NCBI GenBank assembly: GCA_014805025.1
Contig: JAAUYR010000068.1
Coordinates: 1 to 56,509, forward strand
Origin: Clostridia bacterium
GTDB lineage: Bacteria; Bacillota; Clostridia; Christensenellales; Borkfalkiaceae
Length of the DNA: 56,509 nucleotides
Direction of reading: 5' to 3'
Shown in pieces: positions 37,418 through 45,436 of this stretch. The notes beneath the pieces were generated by a model. It had not been told where the DNA came from. It searched no databases and was given only the letters and a program-made list of their open reading frames with translations. A program made the translations under genes and the position numbers. Position 1 is the first letter of the stretch; each line of letters begins with the position of its first letter.

Positions 37418-38190
37418 GCAGAGTATTCCTCCCTTATAGCTTGAGCGTTTTCCTTTACGTCGTGAACTCTCACAAACAGCACGCCCTTTCTTGCGGCAAG
37501 GCGCGTGCTTTCGATAGTCTGCGGCAGCCTGTCCTCCGCGTTGCCCCCGAACATCGATTTCCGGCTTGTGCCGAGCAAAAGCGGATAGCCGAGCAAGTTA
37601 AGCCTTTCGTAAGAATTCAAAAGCTCCCAGTTTTGTTCTCTGCTTTTTGCAAACCCTATTCCGCCGTCAAGGCAGATACGGTCTTTATCAATTCCGCAAG
37701 ACACCGCCAAATTGACGCTGCTACGCAAAAATTCTTCAATTGGTCCCCATATATCCCCCGACAACGGCCGTTTTGCGTTGTGCATTATACACGCCGAAGC
37801 GCCGTATTTTGCTACCGTTTCCGCCATGCCTTTATCGTGGGTAAGCCCCCAAATATCGTTTATCATATCTGCGCCAAGGCTCAGCGCGGCCTCTGCGCTT
37901 TTTTGAAAATACGTGTCCACCGAAACGGGCAAATCAAACCTTTCCTTAATCATTTGCAAAGGTCTTTCAAAGCGCGATATTTCCTCGTCAGCGCTGACCT
38001 CAACATACCCCGGCCGCGTGGACTGCGCGCCCAAATCTATTACCGCCGCGCCATCTTTTTGGGCGCGTTCAACGGCGAATAAAACCTCGTCCGCGCATTT
38101 TCGGCTCTCCTTCCAGAAGCTGTCGGGAGTGAGGTTTATAATCGCCATAACAAAGGTGTAGTTTTCAAAAACTTTATTGCCGATAATCAT
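37414..38190 (-). CDS. folP: Dihydropteroate synthase
   Basis: VMAIINLTPDSFW; VIDLGAQSTRPG; VSVDTYFQKSAEAAL. Confidence 0.93.
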   Translation of the reverse strand: MIIGNKVFENYTFVMAIINLTPDSFWKESRKCADEVLFAVERAQKDGAAVIDLGAQSTRPGYVEVSADEEISRFERPLQMIKERFDLPVSVDTYFQKSAEAALSLGADMINDIWGLTHDKGMAETVAKYGASACIMHNAKRPLSGDIWGPIEEFLRSSVNLAVSCGIDKDRICLDGGIGFAKSREQNWELLNSYERLNLLGYPLLLGTSRKSMFGGNAEDRLPQTIESTRLAARKGVLFVRVHDVKENAQAIREEYSA

Positions 38191-38732
38191 CTTATGAGCG
38201 CTAAAACTTCCTCTCGTTTCTTTTCGGGGAAATCGCCGGCCGTCGCAAAGGTAAGCGTTTTACTGCCGGCCTTTTTAACGCCGCGGCAGGTCATACAGGT
38301 ATGCTCCGCCTCGCATACGACGAAAACGCCTTTCGGCGATAAATACTTCATAATTTCCTGAGCTATCTCAGATGTCAACCGCTCCTGAATTTGCAGTCTT
38401 TTTGCAAACACTTCAACGGTGCGCGCAAGCTTGGAAAGCCCCACCACTTTTCCGTCGGGAATGTACGCTATGGCAATTTTTCCGAAAAACGGCATAAGGT
38501 GATGCTCGCAGGTAGAGGAAAAATAAATATCCGTTTCCACAACCACGTCGCCGCAGTCGGTGTTAAATGTCTTTAAAAGATGCTCTTTCGCAGACTGATT
38601 TTCTCCGGATAAAATTTCGGCGTATGCGTCTGCAACGCGGCGCGGAGTTTCTTTAAGCCCCTCGCGCGTTCTATCCTCGCCGAGCGCGTCAAGCAAATCT
38701 TCAACCGCCTTTATAACCTTTTCTCTATCCAT
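38187..38732 (-). CDS. folE: GTP cyclohydrolase I
   Basis: STCEHHLMPFFGKIAIAYIPDGKVVGLSKLAR; CMTCRGVKK. Confidence 0.96.
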   Translation of the reverse strand: MDREKVIKAVEDLLDALGEDRTREGLKETPRRVADAYAEILSGENQSAKEHLLKTFNTDCGDVVVETDIYFSSTCEHHLMPFFGKIAIAYIPDGKVVGLSKLARTVEVFAKRLQIQERLTSEIAQEIMKYLSPKGVFVVCEAEHTCMTCRGVKKAGSKTLTFATAGDFPEKKREEVLALIR

Positions 38733-39934
38733 TGCTTAGCCTCCCTTAAAATAGTGAACGTTCCGCAGACCACTACGTTTTTGAACTTATCCCCGATTTC
38801 GGACAACGCGCTTTGGGCGCTTTCCGACTTTGCCGCGTTTGAAAAATATTTACTGCAAGCGGCGTAAATTTTATTTATATCCATTCCCCTGGGGTTATCC
38901 GGCCGAACGGCAATAATCTTTTCGGCAAGCCCCCGTAACGCGCAAACGTTGCCTTCAACGTCCTTATCGGAAAGACAACCGAAAACAATTGCCGTCTCAT
39001 TCGGTTTAAAAAATCTCTGTAAAATGTCCGTAAGCGGTAAAAAACTTGCCGGGTTATGCGCTCCGTCCAGAATGTAAGTTACGCTTTCCGTGCGCAAAAC
39101 TTCAAGCCTACCTTTAAGTTTTGCCGCTTTAACCCCCGAATATATCGCAGTTTCGTCCATTTTTAACAGTCTTGCCGCCTCGATAGCCGTCGCCGCGTTA
39201 TAGGGTTGAGCGCAGCCGAGCATCGCCGTTTCAAACGTTTTTCCGCCGTAATCAAACCGCTGTCCGTCAAGCCCGAAACACTCCGTGTTTTGCGGTTGCC
39301 CCACGAATATCACGGACTTTCCGCTAAAATACTCCTTAACCTCGTCGGGCTGTAACGAGCTTATTACCGCAGGACAGTTTTTTATTATCTGCGCCTTGTT
39401 TTTCGCAATTACCCCCGGAGTATGCCCCAAATAACGCGTATGCTCCAAACCTACGGAGGTTATTATTGCAAGCTCTTTTTTGCTTATCGCGTTAGTGGCG
39501 TCGTCCTTGCCGCCCATTCCGCACTCTATAACCGCGTACTCGCAACCGTAATCTTTAAAGGCTAAAAGCGCGCCCGCCACCTCTACTTCGAAGCCGCTCG
39601 CGTTCAAGTCCTCCGCGGCGGAAAGCGCAGAGCCAAAGCTTTTTTCAAGCAGCGCCTCGGGGCAGGGGTTGCCGTTTATACGAAACTGCTCGCCGTAATC
39701 GTACACGGCAGGTGACTGCATTGTGCCGACGCTTTTGCCTGCGGCTATCAGAATTTGCGTAAGGTATTCGCAAACCGAGCCTTTGCCGTTAGTGCCGGCA
39801 ACGTGGATAATTTTAAGGCGGCGTTCGGGCAGGCCGAGCCTTTCAAGAATTTGCCGCGTCGTATCCGTGCCGAAAAGCATTCCCTTTTTATACAGTTTTT
39901 GCACGGCGTCGAACGCGCCGCCGGAGTAATTCAT
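38711..39934 (-). CDS. folC: Folylpolyglutamate synthase / dihydrofolate synthase
   Basis: IIHVAGTNGKGSVCEYL; YILDGAHNPASF. Confidence 0.94.
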   Translation of the reverse strand: MNYSGGAFDAVQKLYKKGMLFGTDTTRQILERLGLPERRLKIIHVAGTNGKGSVCEYLTQILIAAGKSVGTMQSPAVYDYGEQFRINGNPCPEALLEKSFGSALSAAEDLNASGFEVEVAGALLAFKDYGCEYAVIECGMGGKDDATNAISKKELAIITSVGLEHTRYLGHTPGVIAKNKAQIIKNCPAVISSLQPDEVKEYFSGKSVIFVGQPQNTECFGLDGQRFDYGGKTFETAMLGCAQPYNAATAIEAARLLKMDETAIYSGVKAAKLKGRLEVLRTESVTYILDGAHNPASFLPLTDILQRFFKPNETAIVFGCLSDKDVEGNVCALRGLAEKIIAVRPDNPRGMDINKIYAACSKYFSNAAKSESAQSALSEIGDKFKNVVVCGTFTILREAKQWIEKRL

Positions 39935-39965
39935 AATCTAAAAAACCGCAAAATTATTTCCTCAC

Positions 39966-39994
39966 ATTATATCACAACGTAAGGGGATAATCAA
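39966..39994 (-). promoter_or_regulatory. Promoter of the fol operon
   Basis: Minus strand TTGATT-N17-TATAAT. Confidence 0.7.
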
Positions 39995-40028
39995 GAATAT
40001 TGAAAATTTTTTTGCTAATACTTCTTTT

Positions 40029-40703
40029 ATGGCACTGTTATTTGTTCGTACTACGATTATTTTCATAACGCTGTTATTCATTATGCGGCTTATGGGCAAA
40101 AGCCAGATAGGCGAAATGCAGCCGTTCGAGTTCGTTATAACCCTGCTTATAGCCGACCTCGCCTGCATACCCATGGCGGATACGTCCATTCCCCTTCTTT
40201 ACGGAATAATAGCCGTAATAACGATATTTATACTGCACCAGGTAATGTGGCTTTTAAACCTGTGGTTCAAGCCCATGCGCGCGGTAATAAGCGGCAAGCC
40301 GTCGGTCGTGATAAACAAAGACGGCATTGACGAATACCAGTTAAAGAAAAACAACCTTGACGTAAGCGATTTAATAGACAGTATGCGCGGCGCAGGTTAC
40401 TTTAACCTTGACGACGTTTACTACGGGCTTTACGAGTCCAACGGTTCGTTCACGGCGCTGGCAAAGCCCGAGCCTGCCTCCTACTCCATTCCTTTAACCT
40501 TAATTGACAGGGGCAAGGCCGACCTTAAAAACCTTGCGCGCTGCGGCTTCGACAGGGACAGACTGCGCAATTTTTTAAAGGAGCAGAACGCAAAAGAGCA
40601 TCAGGTTGTCGTAATGACGGTCAACGGCGAAGGCCGTGTGTACTTCCAGAAGCGCGGCGAAAAATACAAAATTTTAAACGTTGAGGTGAACGGGCAGTGG
40701 TAA
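40029..40703 (+). CDS. DUF421-family (YetF-like) membrane protein
   Basis: RTTIIFITLLFIMRLMGKSQIGEMQPFEFVITLLIADLACIPM; GKPSVVINKDG. Confidence 0.9.
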   Translation: MALLFVRTTIIFITLLFIMRLMGKSQIGEMQPFEFVITLLIADLACIPMADTSIPLLYGIIAVITIFILHQVMWLLNLWFKPMRAVISGKPSVVINKDGIDEYQLKKNNLDVSDLIDSMRGAGYFNLDDVYYGLYESNGSFTALAKPEPASYSIPLTLIDRGKADLKNLARCGFDRDRLRNFLKEQNAKEHQVVVMTVNGEGRVYFQKRGEKYKILNVEVNGQW

Positions 40704-41074
40704 AAGCGATAACTTACACGCTGGTGGCTATTGCCGTATGCATCGGCGTTTTCATATTTACGGAATTGTACCTTACCAAGCAATTCAACGAGTTTACGGA
40801 AGCTTTGGAAACTTTGTACGAAAAAATAGACGACGAAACCGCGACGGTTGACGACGGCTATGCGCTAAGGGAAATGTGGTACGATAAAAAGAGCAAACTG
40901 CACGTTCTGGTGCCGCATAACGATATATCGTATATAGATTACTGGCTTAACGAGGCCTGCGGTCTTTTACAGAACGGAAATTATGAGCTTGCACTCGGAA
41001 AAATAGAAGTCTTGCGCGAAATAAGCAAGGCTCTGCCCGACGCGTACAAGCTGAGCTACGAAAATATTTTCTAA
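40697..41074 (+). CDS. DUF4363-like protein
   Basis: Small protein with N-terminal TM, immediately after DUF421 as is typical; GTG start overlapping the DUF421 stop. Confidence 0.75.
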   Translation: MVKAITYTLVAIAVCIGVFIFTELYLTKQFNEFTEALETLYEKIDDETATVDDGYALREMWYDKKSKLHVLVPHNDISYIDYWLNEACGLLQNGNYELALGKIEVLREISKALPDAYKLSYENIF

Positions 41075-41078
41075 AATT

Positions 41079-41105
41079 AAGCCCCTCGCCGTTGGCGAGG
41101 GGCTT
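41079..41105. terminator. Convergent-gene terminator
   Basis: AAGCCCCTCGCCgttGGCGAGGGGCTT. Confidence 0.8.
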
Positions 41106-41108
41106 AAT

Positions 41109-41459
41109 TTATTCGTATTCGTCAAAACTGCGTCTGTTCGGCGGTGGGTTATTTGGATAGCACTGCGGCGGCGGAGGGCAGTTTGCGCCCTTTTTAGGGG
41201 GCTGAGGCGGCCTGTCGCCCGGCTTTTCGCCGTTATCGAATTTGACAAGCACCGCGTCTTTACCGATTTTCTGTACGCAGTTAATCGGCAAAAAAATCTC
41301 CTGCTTTGAAAAATGAAAGCCCTTGCAACCGGGCACAAAAAAACCGCAGACGTCGTTTTCGGGAAAGTTGAAAGCCATATCGAAAACCCTGCCAAGGTTT
41401 CTGCCGTCTACTACGTTGATTACGTCCTTTTGTTTAAGTTCGGAAAATTTAACTTGCAT
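41109..41459 (-). CDS. YlmC/YmxH-family PRC-barrel protein
   Basis: KFSELKQKDVINVVDGRNLGRVFDMAFN; EIFLPINCVQKIGKDAVLV. Confidence 0.85.
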   Translation of the reverse strand: MQVKFSELKQKDVINVVDGRNLGRVFDMAFNFPENDVCGFFVPGCKGFHFSKQEIFLPINCVQKIGKDAVLVKFDNGEKPGDRPPQPPKKGANCPPPPQCYPNNPPPNRRSFDEYE

Positions 41460-41510
41460 TGTATATAAATATATGCGGCGCGCAACTAAAAGTTGCGCGC
41501 CGCACTTAAA

Positions 41511-42128
41511 TTAACCGTTTAAAACCATATTCAAAATTGCAAGTCCTTCCTCTTCCGGCTCGCCGCCAGTGGACTTAAAGTAATCCCAAAGTCCGGCAAC
41601 GGGGTTATTGCGGTAAAGCGCACCGAGGAATTTGCTGCCCGAAAGATAACTTTCAAACTTCGCCGCAGTAGAACCGCCGACCCAACTTATAACGTACAGA
41701 ACGAACAGCCCTATAAGGAACAGCATAGCAACGAACAGCAACGCGCCTAAAACCTTGTTTATTATCTTCATGGGCTTGTTGTCCATTTCGAAGAACTTTT
41801 GAATAAACTTGGTAATTATTATCCTTAAAATCTGCGCAATGACAAACAGAATTATATAGAAAATTACCGTTTCCGCCTTTATCTTTGCAAGAAGTTCGCA
41901 CCAGAAGTTCTCCTTGCCGACCCAAAGCGAGGCAATTTTCGCCATTAAATCCTGCACGAAGCCCAGCGACATTATCATACCGCCGAAGCAGAAGCACAAA
42001 AATATAGAAATTATTATTCCGAAAACGCCCTTGGTAAAAAACCTGAGCCCTTTACCAAAGCCTATCAATACGCCCAAAAGCGCAAACGCCGCGATAACGG
42101 CAAGCGATATCCAATCCGCAGTAACCAT
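41511..42128 (-). CDS. CvpA-family membrane protein
   Basis: DWISLAVIAAFALLGVLIGFGKGLRFFTKGVFGIIISIFLCF with several TM segments. Confidence 0.75.
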   Translation of the reverse strand: MVTADWISLAVIAAFALLGVLIGFGKGLRFFTKGVFGIIISIFLCFCFGGMIMSLGFVQDLMAKIASLWVGKENFWCELLAKIKAETVIFYIILFVIAQILRIIITKFIQKFFEMDNKPMKIINKVLGALLFVAMLFLIGLFVLYVISWVGGSTAAKFESYLSGSKFLGALYRNNPVAGLWDYFKSTGGEPEEEGLAILNMVLNG

Positions 42129-42208
42129 AATAAATCCTTAAATGTATTCGGTTAATTTATTATAGCTAAAAAACCGCAAAAAGTAAACCCTTATTATAAA
42201 AATTTTTT

Positions 42209-43024
42209 TTATTTTACCGAATAAACAATGCCTGCCGCGCCTGCGCCTATATGAGTGCCTATAACCGGGCAGATGTTTTCCTCTGCGGAAAACTCGGTAT
42301 TCAGCTTTGCTTTAAGCGACTGTGCGTTCCTGTTATTCTGAGTGTAAATCAGATAAACGGGCTTTGAAAAATCGATATTATCCGTCTCAACCGTTTCCGC
42401 AACGTAGCTTACGCCCTTGTTAATGCCGAACTGCTTGGAAATAAGTTCGACCTTGCCTTCAAGGTTTATAGTTATTACGGGCTTGATTTTGAGCATAGAG
42501 CCTAAAAAAGCGCTCGCGCCCGAAAGTCTGCCGCCCTTTCTTAAATTTTCAAGCGTATCAAGCGCGGCAAAAAGCCGTATTTTAGAACGGAAGCCGTCCA
42601 GAATATCAATAATTTCGGCTGCGGTTTTTTCGGCGTTTGCAAGCGCCTCCAAAACCAGCATTTTAAGCATTACCGTAGTACACTTGGTATCGTAAGCGTA
42701 AACGTTTTCGTGTCTGGCGGCAACAGCGGCGCAGCGCTCGAAGCTCGCCGAAAGCGCCGACGCGATAGGCATAATTATTACTTCGCCGCACTCCTTCAAG
42801 CCCTCTTGAACCGCATTTTCTATCTGTTCCTCGGTAAGCTGCGAGGTATGCGGAAGCTCCTTTGCCTCCGCCATTTTATTGTAAAACGTATCGCAGTCTA
42901 TATCAACACCGTCGGCAAATTCCTCGCTGCCGAAGTTTATTGTAAGCGGCATCACCTTTATACCAAGCTTTGCCGCCTCTTCCTGCGAAAAATTACTTGA
43001 AGAATCGGTTATTATTTTTACCAT
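42209..43024 (-). CDS. DegV-family fatty-acid-binding protein
   Basis: VKIITDSSSNFSQEEAAKLGIKVMPLTINFGSEEF; LPHTSQLTEEQ; GTHIGAGAAGIVY. Confidence 0.93.
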   Translation of the reverse strand: MVKIITDSSSNFSQEEAAKLGIKVMPLTINFGSEEFADGVDIDCDTFYNKMAEAKELPHTSQLTEEQIENAVQEGLKECGEVIIMPIASALSASFERCAAVAARHENVYAYDTKCTTVMLKMLVLEALANAEKTAAEIIDILDGFRSKIRLFAALDTLENLRKGGRLSGASAFLGSMLKIKPVITINLEGKVELISKQFGINKGVSYVAETVETDNIDFSKPVYLIYTQNNRNAQSLKAKLNTEFSAEENICPVIGTHIGAGAAGIVYSVK

Positions 43025-43082
43025 TTAAAGCACCTGTTTTTTTATTTTACTTTATCATATTCAGTAAAATAAATCAACATTT

Positions 43083-43661
43083 TTATGTGCTTTGTTGATT
43101 ATTGTTCAAATTTATTTCTACCGAGCCGCAAGTTGAAAGCTGTAAAACTTCGATATTTTCGTCAATTTTAGCTCCCAAAAGGCGCTTGATTGTGTTGACT
43201 TCGACGGGTGAAAGCTTGGTTTTATCCACGGGATAGGCAAGGTTTTTGACGCGGTAGAAAAACAACAGATAATTTGCGGTGTTTTTAACCTTGAAAATAT
43301 CGCCGTAACTTACGCGGACTACTGCTATTTCCGAGCCGAAGCGCATCTCGCGCATAACAAGACAGTCGGAAAAGAATTCGTAAACGTTTGTAGAGCCTGC
43401 GTTCTTTTGCGACTGCTTTATCTGCGTGCGGAAAGCGACAACGAATACAAGCCCCAGCGTAAACGGCACGGCAAACACCAAGAGCGCGTCCACCCATTTG
43501 GCTTCTTCGAAAAGCACGCCGAGCACGAAGTACGCAAGCAGCCCTGCGCTGCCTATAATTAAGGCAACTATCGATACGATGTTCAGTTTATAAGAGAGTT
43601 CTTTTTGCACCGATACAAAGTCGGAAACTTCTGTTTTAATAGAATTGTTTTCAGTAATCAT
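43083..43661 (-). CDS. Membrane protein with YcxB-like C-terminal segment
   Basis: Two TM segments followed by VSYGDIFKVKNTANYLLFFYRVKNLAYPVDK. Confidence 0.6.
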   Translation of the reverse strand: MITENNSIKTEVSDFVSVQKELSYKLNIVSIVALIIGSAGLLAYFVLGVLFEEAKWVDALLVFAVPFTLGLVFVVAFRTQIKQSQKNAGSTNVYEFFSDCLVMREMRFGSEIAVVRVSYGDIFKVKNTANYLLFFYRVKNLAYPVDKTKLSPVEVNTIKRLLGAKIDENIEVLQLSTCGSVEINLNNNQQST

Positions 43662-43744
43662 ACCCGTATTTTAGCACATAATTGCGATTTTGTACATACT
43701 TTGTTGACTTTTTTTGCCTCTTGAACTACAATGTTTAAAGATAT

Positions 43745-43827
43745 GCGGATATGGCGGAATTGGCAGACGCGCAGGACTTAGAATCCTGTGGGCAACCGTG
43801 CAGGTTCAAGTCCTGTTATCCGCACCA
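43745..43827 (+). tRNA. tRNA-Leu, anticodon UAG, CCA encoded
   Basis: GCGGATA/TATCCGC acceptor stem, GGACTTAGAATCC anticodon arm, long variable arm TGTGGGCAACCGTGC, GGTTCAAGTCC T-arm, terminal ACCA. Confidence 0.96.
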
Positions 43828-43839
43828 AAAGGGTGTTAA

Positions 43840-44109
43840 ATGAAAAAAGAGACCGTTAAAAAGTTTAATATTGCGGCATTAGTTTTAGTTTGCGTTCTGC
43901 TTTTATCAAGCTTATTTTCGTTATTCGTAAACGTTTATAACTACGTTTTAATACTGAGCTCTGCAAATACGGAAATGATAAGTCAGATTTCCGCAAGTTA
44001 TATCCGCAGTATTGTTTTGGGCGGTATAAGCATTTTAGCTTTGGCGGCGGTCTTGGTCTTTTTAATAATTAACCTTATTACTAATAAAAGCACGGAAAGC
44101 GACGTATAA
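43840..44109 (+). CDS. Small two-TM hypothetical protein
   Basis: 89 aa, two hydrophobic segments, just downstream of tRNA-Leu. Confidence 0.65.
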   Translation: MKKETVKKFNIAALVLVCVLLLSSLFSLFVNVYNYVLILSSANTEMISQISASYIRSIVLGGISILALAAVLVFLIINLITNKSTESDV

Positions 44110-44118
44110 TTTTTATAT

Positions 44119-44985
44119 ATGAAAGTTAAAGAGTTTTTTAAAAAGTTCGCAACGGGCGCGTGCATAGGCGTTGCAATGATAATACCCGGAGTAAGCGGCG
44201 GCACAATTGCCGTGCTTTTTAACGTTTACGATAAGCTTATCGGCGCGATAAGCGATTTGCGGCGCGATTTTAAAAACAGCTTTTTCTTTCTTTTGCCGAT
44301 AGTTTTGGGCGCGCTTTGCGGAGTTGCCGCACTGTACTTCCCCTTAAAATACGCGCTGGAATACGCGCCTATGCCCACAATTTTGCTATTTGCCGGGCTT
44401 ATGATAGGCTCTTGCCCCAAGCTTTTTAAGGATACGCGCAAAAACGGATTTAAAAAGCTTGATATTATTGCTTTTATTCTGCCGCTTGCGTTCGTTATAG
44501 GAATTTGCTTTATACCCTCGCTCGGTCAGGCAGATTTAAGCGCGGATATGCCCGTTTGGGGGTATTTCGTACTTCTGCTTATAGGCGCGGTTGCCTCGTG
44601 TGCGCTGGTCGTGCCGGGAATCAGCGGCTCGCTGCTGCTCATTATTCTGGGTTATTACACGCCTATTCTGGACATAATTTCCGCACTGTTCAGCGATTTC
44701 GGACACTCGGTGCTTGTGCTTGCGCTGTTCGCCTTAGGGCTTATAGTAGGATTTTTCAGCATAGCAAAACTAATGAAGCTTTTATTAAAGAAGTTTCCGC
44801 GAGTTACCGGCTGGGCGATTATGGGGTTCGTTATAGGCTCTATCCCTGCGCTGTGCTTAACCGACGAATTTCTGACCGCAAAGGTTGACGGAGTTCAGAT
44901 AGCCATGGGCGCGATACTTTGCCTTGCAGGCGTTATTGCAAGCGTAGCACTTACCGCCTACGCCGAAGCGCATAAAGTTAAATAA
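44119..44985 (+). CDS. DUF368-family membrane protein
   Basis: GACIGVAMIIPGVSGGTIAVLFNVYDKLI; SCALVVPGISGSLLLIILGYY. Confidence 0.92.
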   Translation: MKVKEFFKKFATGACIGVAMIIPGVSGGTIAVLFNVYDKLIGAISDLRRDFKNSFFFLLPIVLGALCGVAALYFPLKYALEYAPMPTILLFAGLMIGSCPKLFKDTRKNGFKKLDIIAFILPLAFVIGICFIPSLGQADLSADMPVWGYFVLLLIGAVASCALVVPGISGSLLLIILGYYTPILDIISALFSDFGHSVLVLALFALGLIVGFFSIAKLMKLLLKKFPRVTGWAIMGFVIGSIPALCLTDEFLTAKVDGVQIAMGAILCLAGVIASVALTAYAEAHKVK

Positions 44986-44990
44986 AGTAA

Positions 44991-45016
44991 AACCGCCGCG
45001 CATATGCGCGGCGGTT
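44991..45016. terminator. Convergent-gene terminator
   Basis: AACCGCCGCGCATATGCGCGGCGGTT. Confidence 0.8.
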
Positions 45017-45020
45017 TATA

Positions 45021-45356
45021 TTAATTTTTAAGCATAAGCTTTAATTTTTCACAACAGGCGAGCATTATCTCAATACAGTCGTTTAAAAGCCCGTTATCGT
45101 CCTTGGAAAGTCCGCCGCGCTTTAATGCGTCGTTTATTATTACCGCCGCGTAATTAAACGAGGAACAGAGGTTTTTAAACAGCTCCTCCTGCTCCTTAAA
45201 CGGGTTTTGCGCGGTAACGTAAAAATTGTATACGCTTTGCAAATTTTCGCCTGCGCGCTTAAAGGTTTTTAAGCTGCGCGTTAAATAAATTTCGTTTATA
45301 TCCTCTTCAAAACGCTCCAAGAGGTCAATAAGACGTAAATCTTCGAAATTAGGCAT
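45021..45356 (-). CDS. Hypothetical protein
   Basis: 111-aa ORF, GAGGAAAA upstream of ATG. Confidence 0.65.
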   Translation of the reverse strand: MPNFEDLRLIDLLERFEEDINEIYLTRSLKTFKRAGENLQSVYNFYVTAQNPFKEQEELFKNLCSSFNYAAVIINDALKRGGLSKDDNGLLNDCIEIMLACCEKLKLMLKN

Positions 45357-45402
45357 ATGATTTTCCTCGCACTTGCGCCAAAACGCAAGTGCTTTTGTAT
45401 TA

Positions 45403-45432
45403 AAGCGGCGCGGAAATAATTCCGCGCCGCTT
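45403..45432 (-). terminator. Terminator downstream of rpoC
   Basis: AAGCGGCGCGGAAataaTTCCGCGCCGCTT. Confidence 0.8.
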
Positions 45433-45436
45433 AAAA

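Noticed and set aside
39935-40028. THF riboswitch upstream of folC
   Set aside because: Leader is short with only a promoter; no THF riboswitch core seen.
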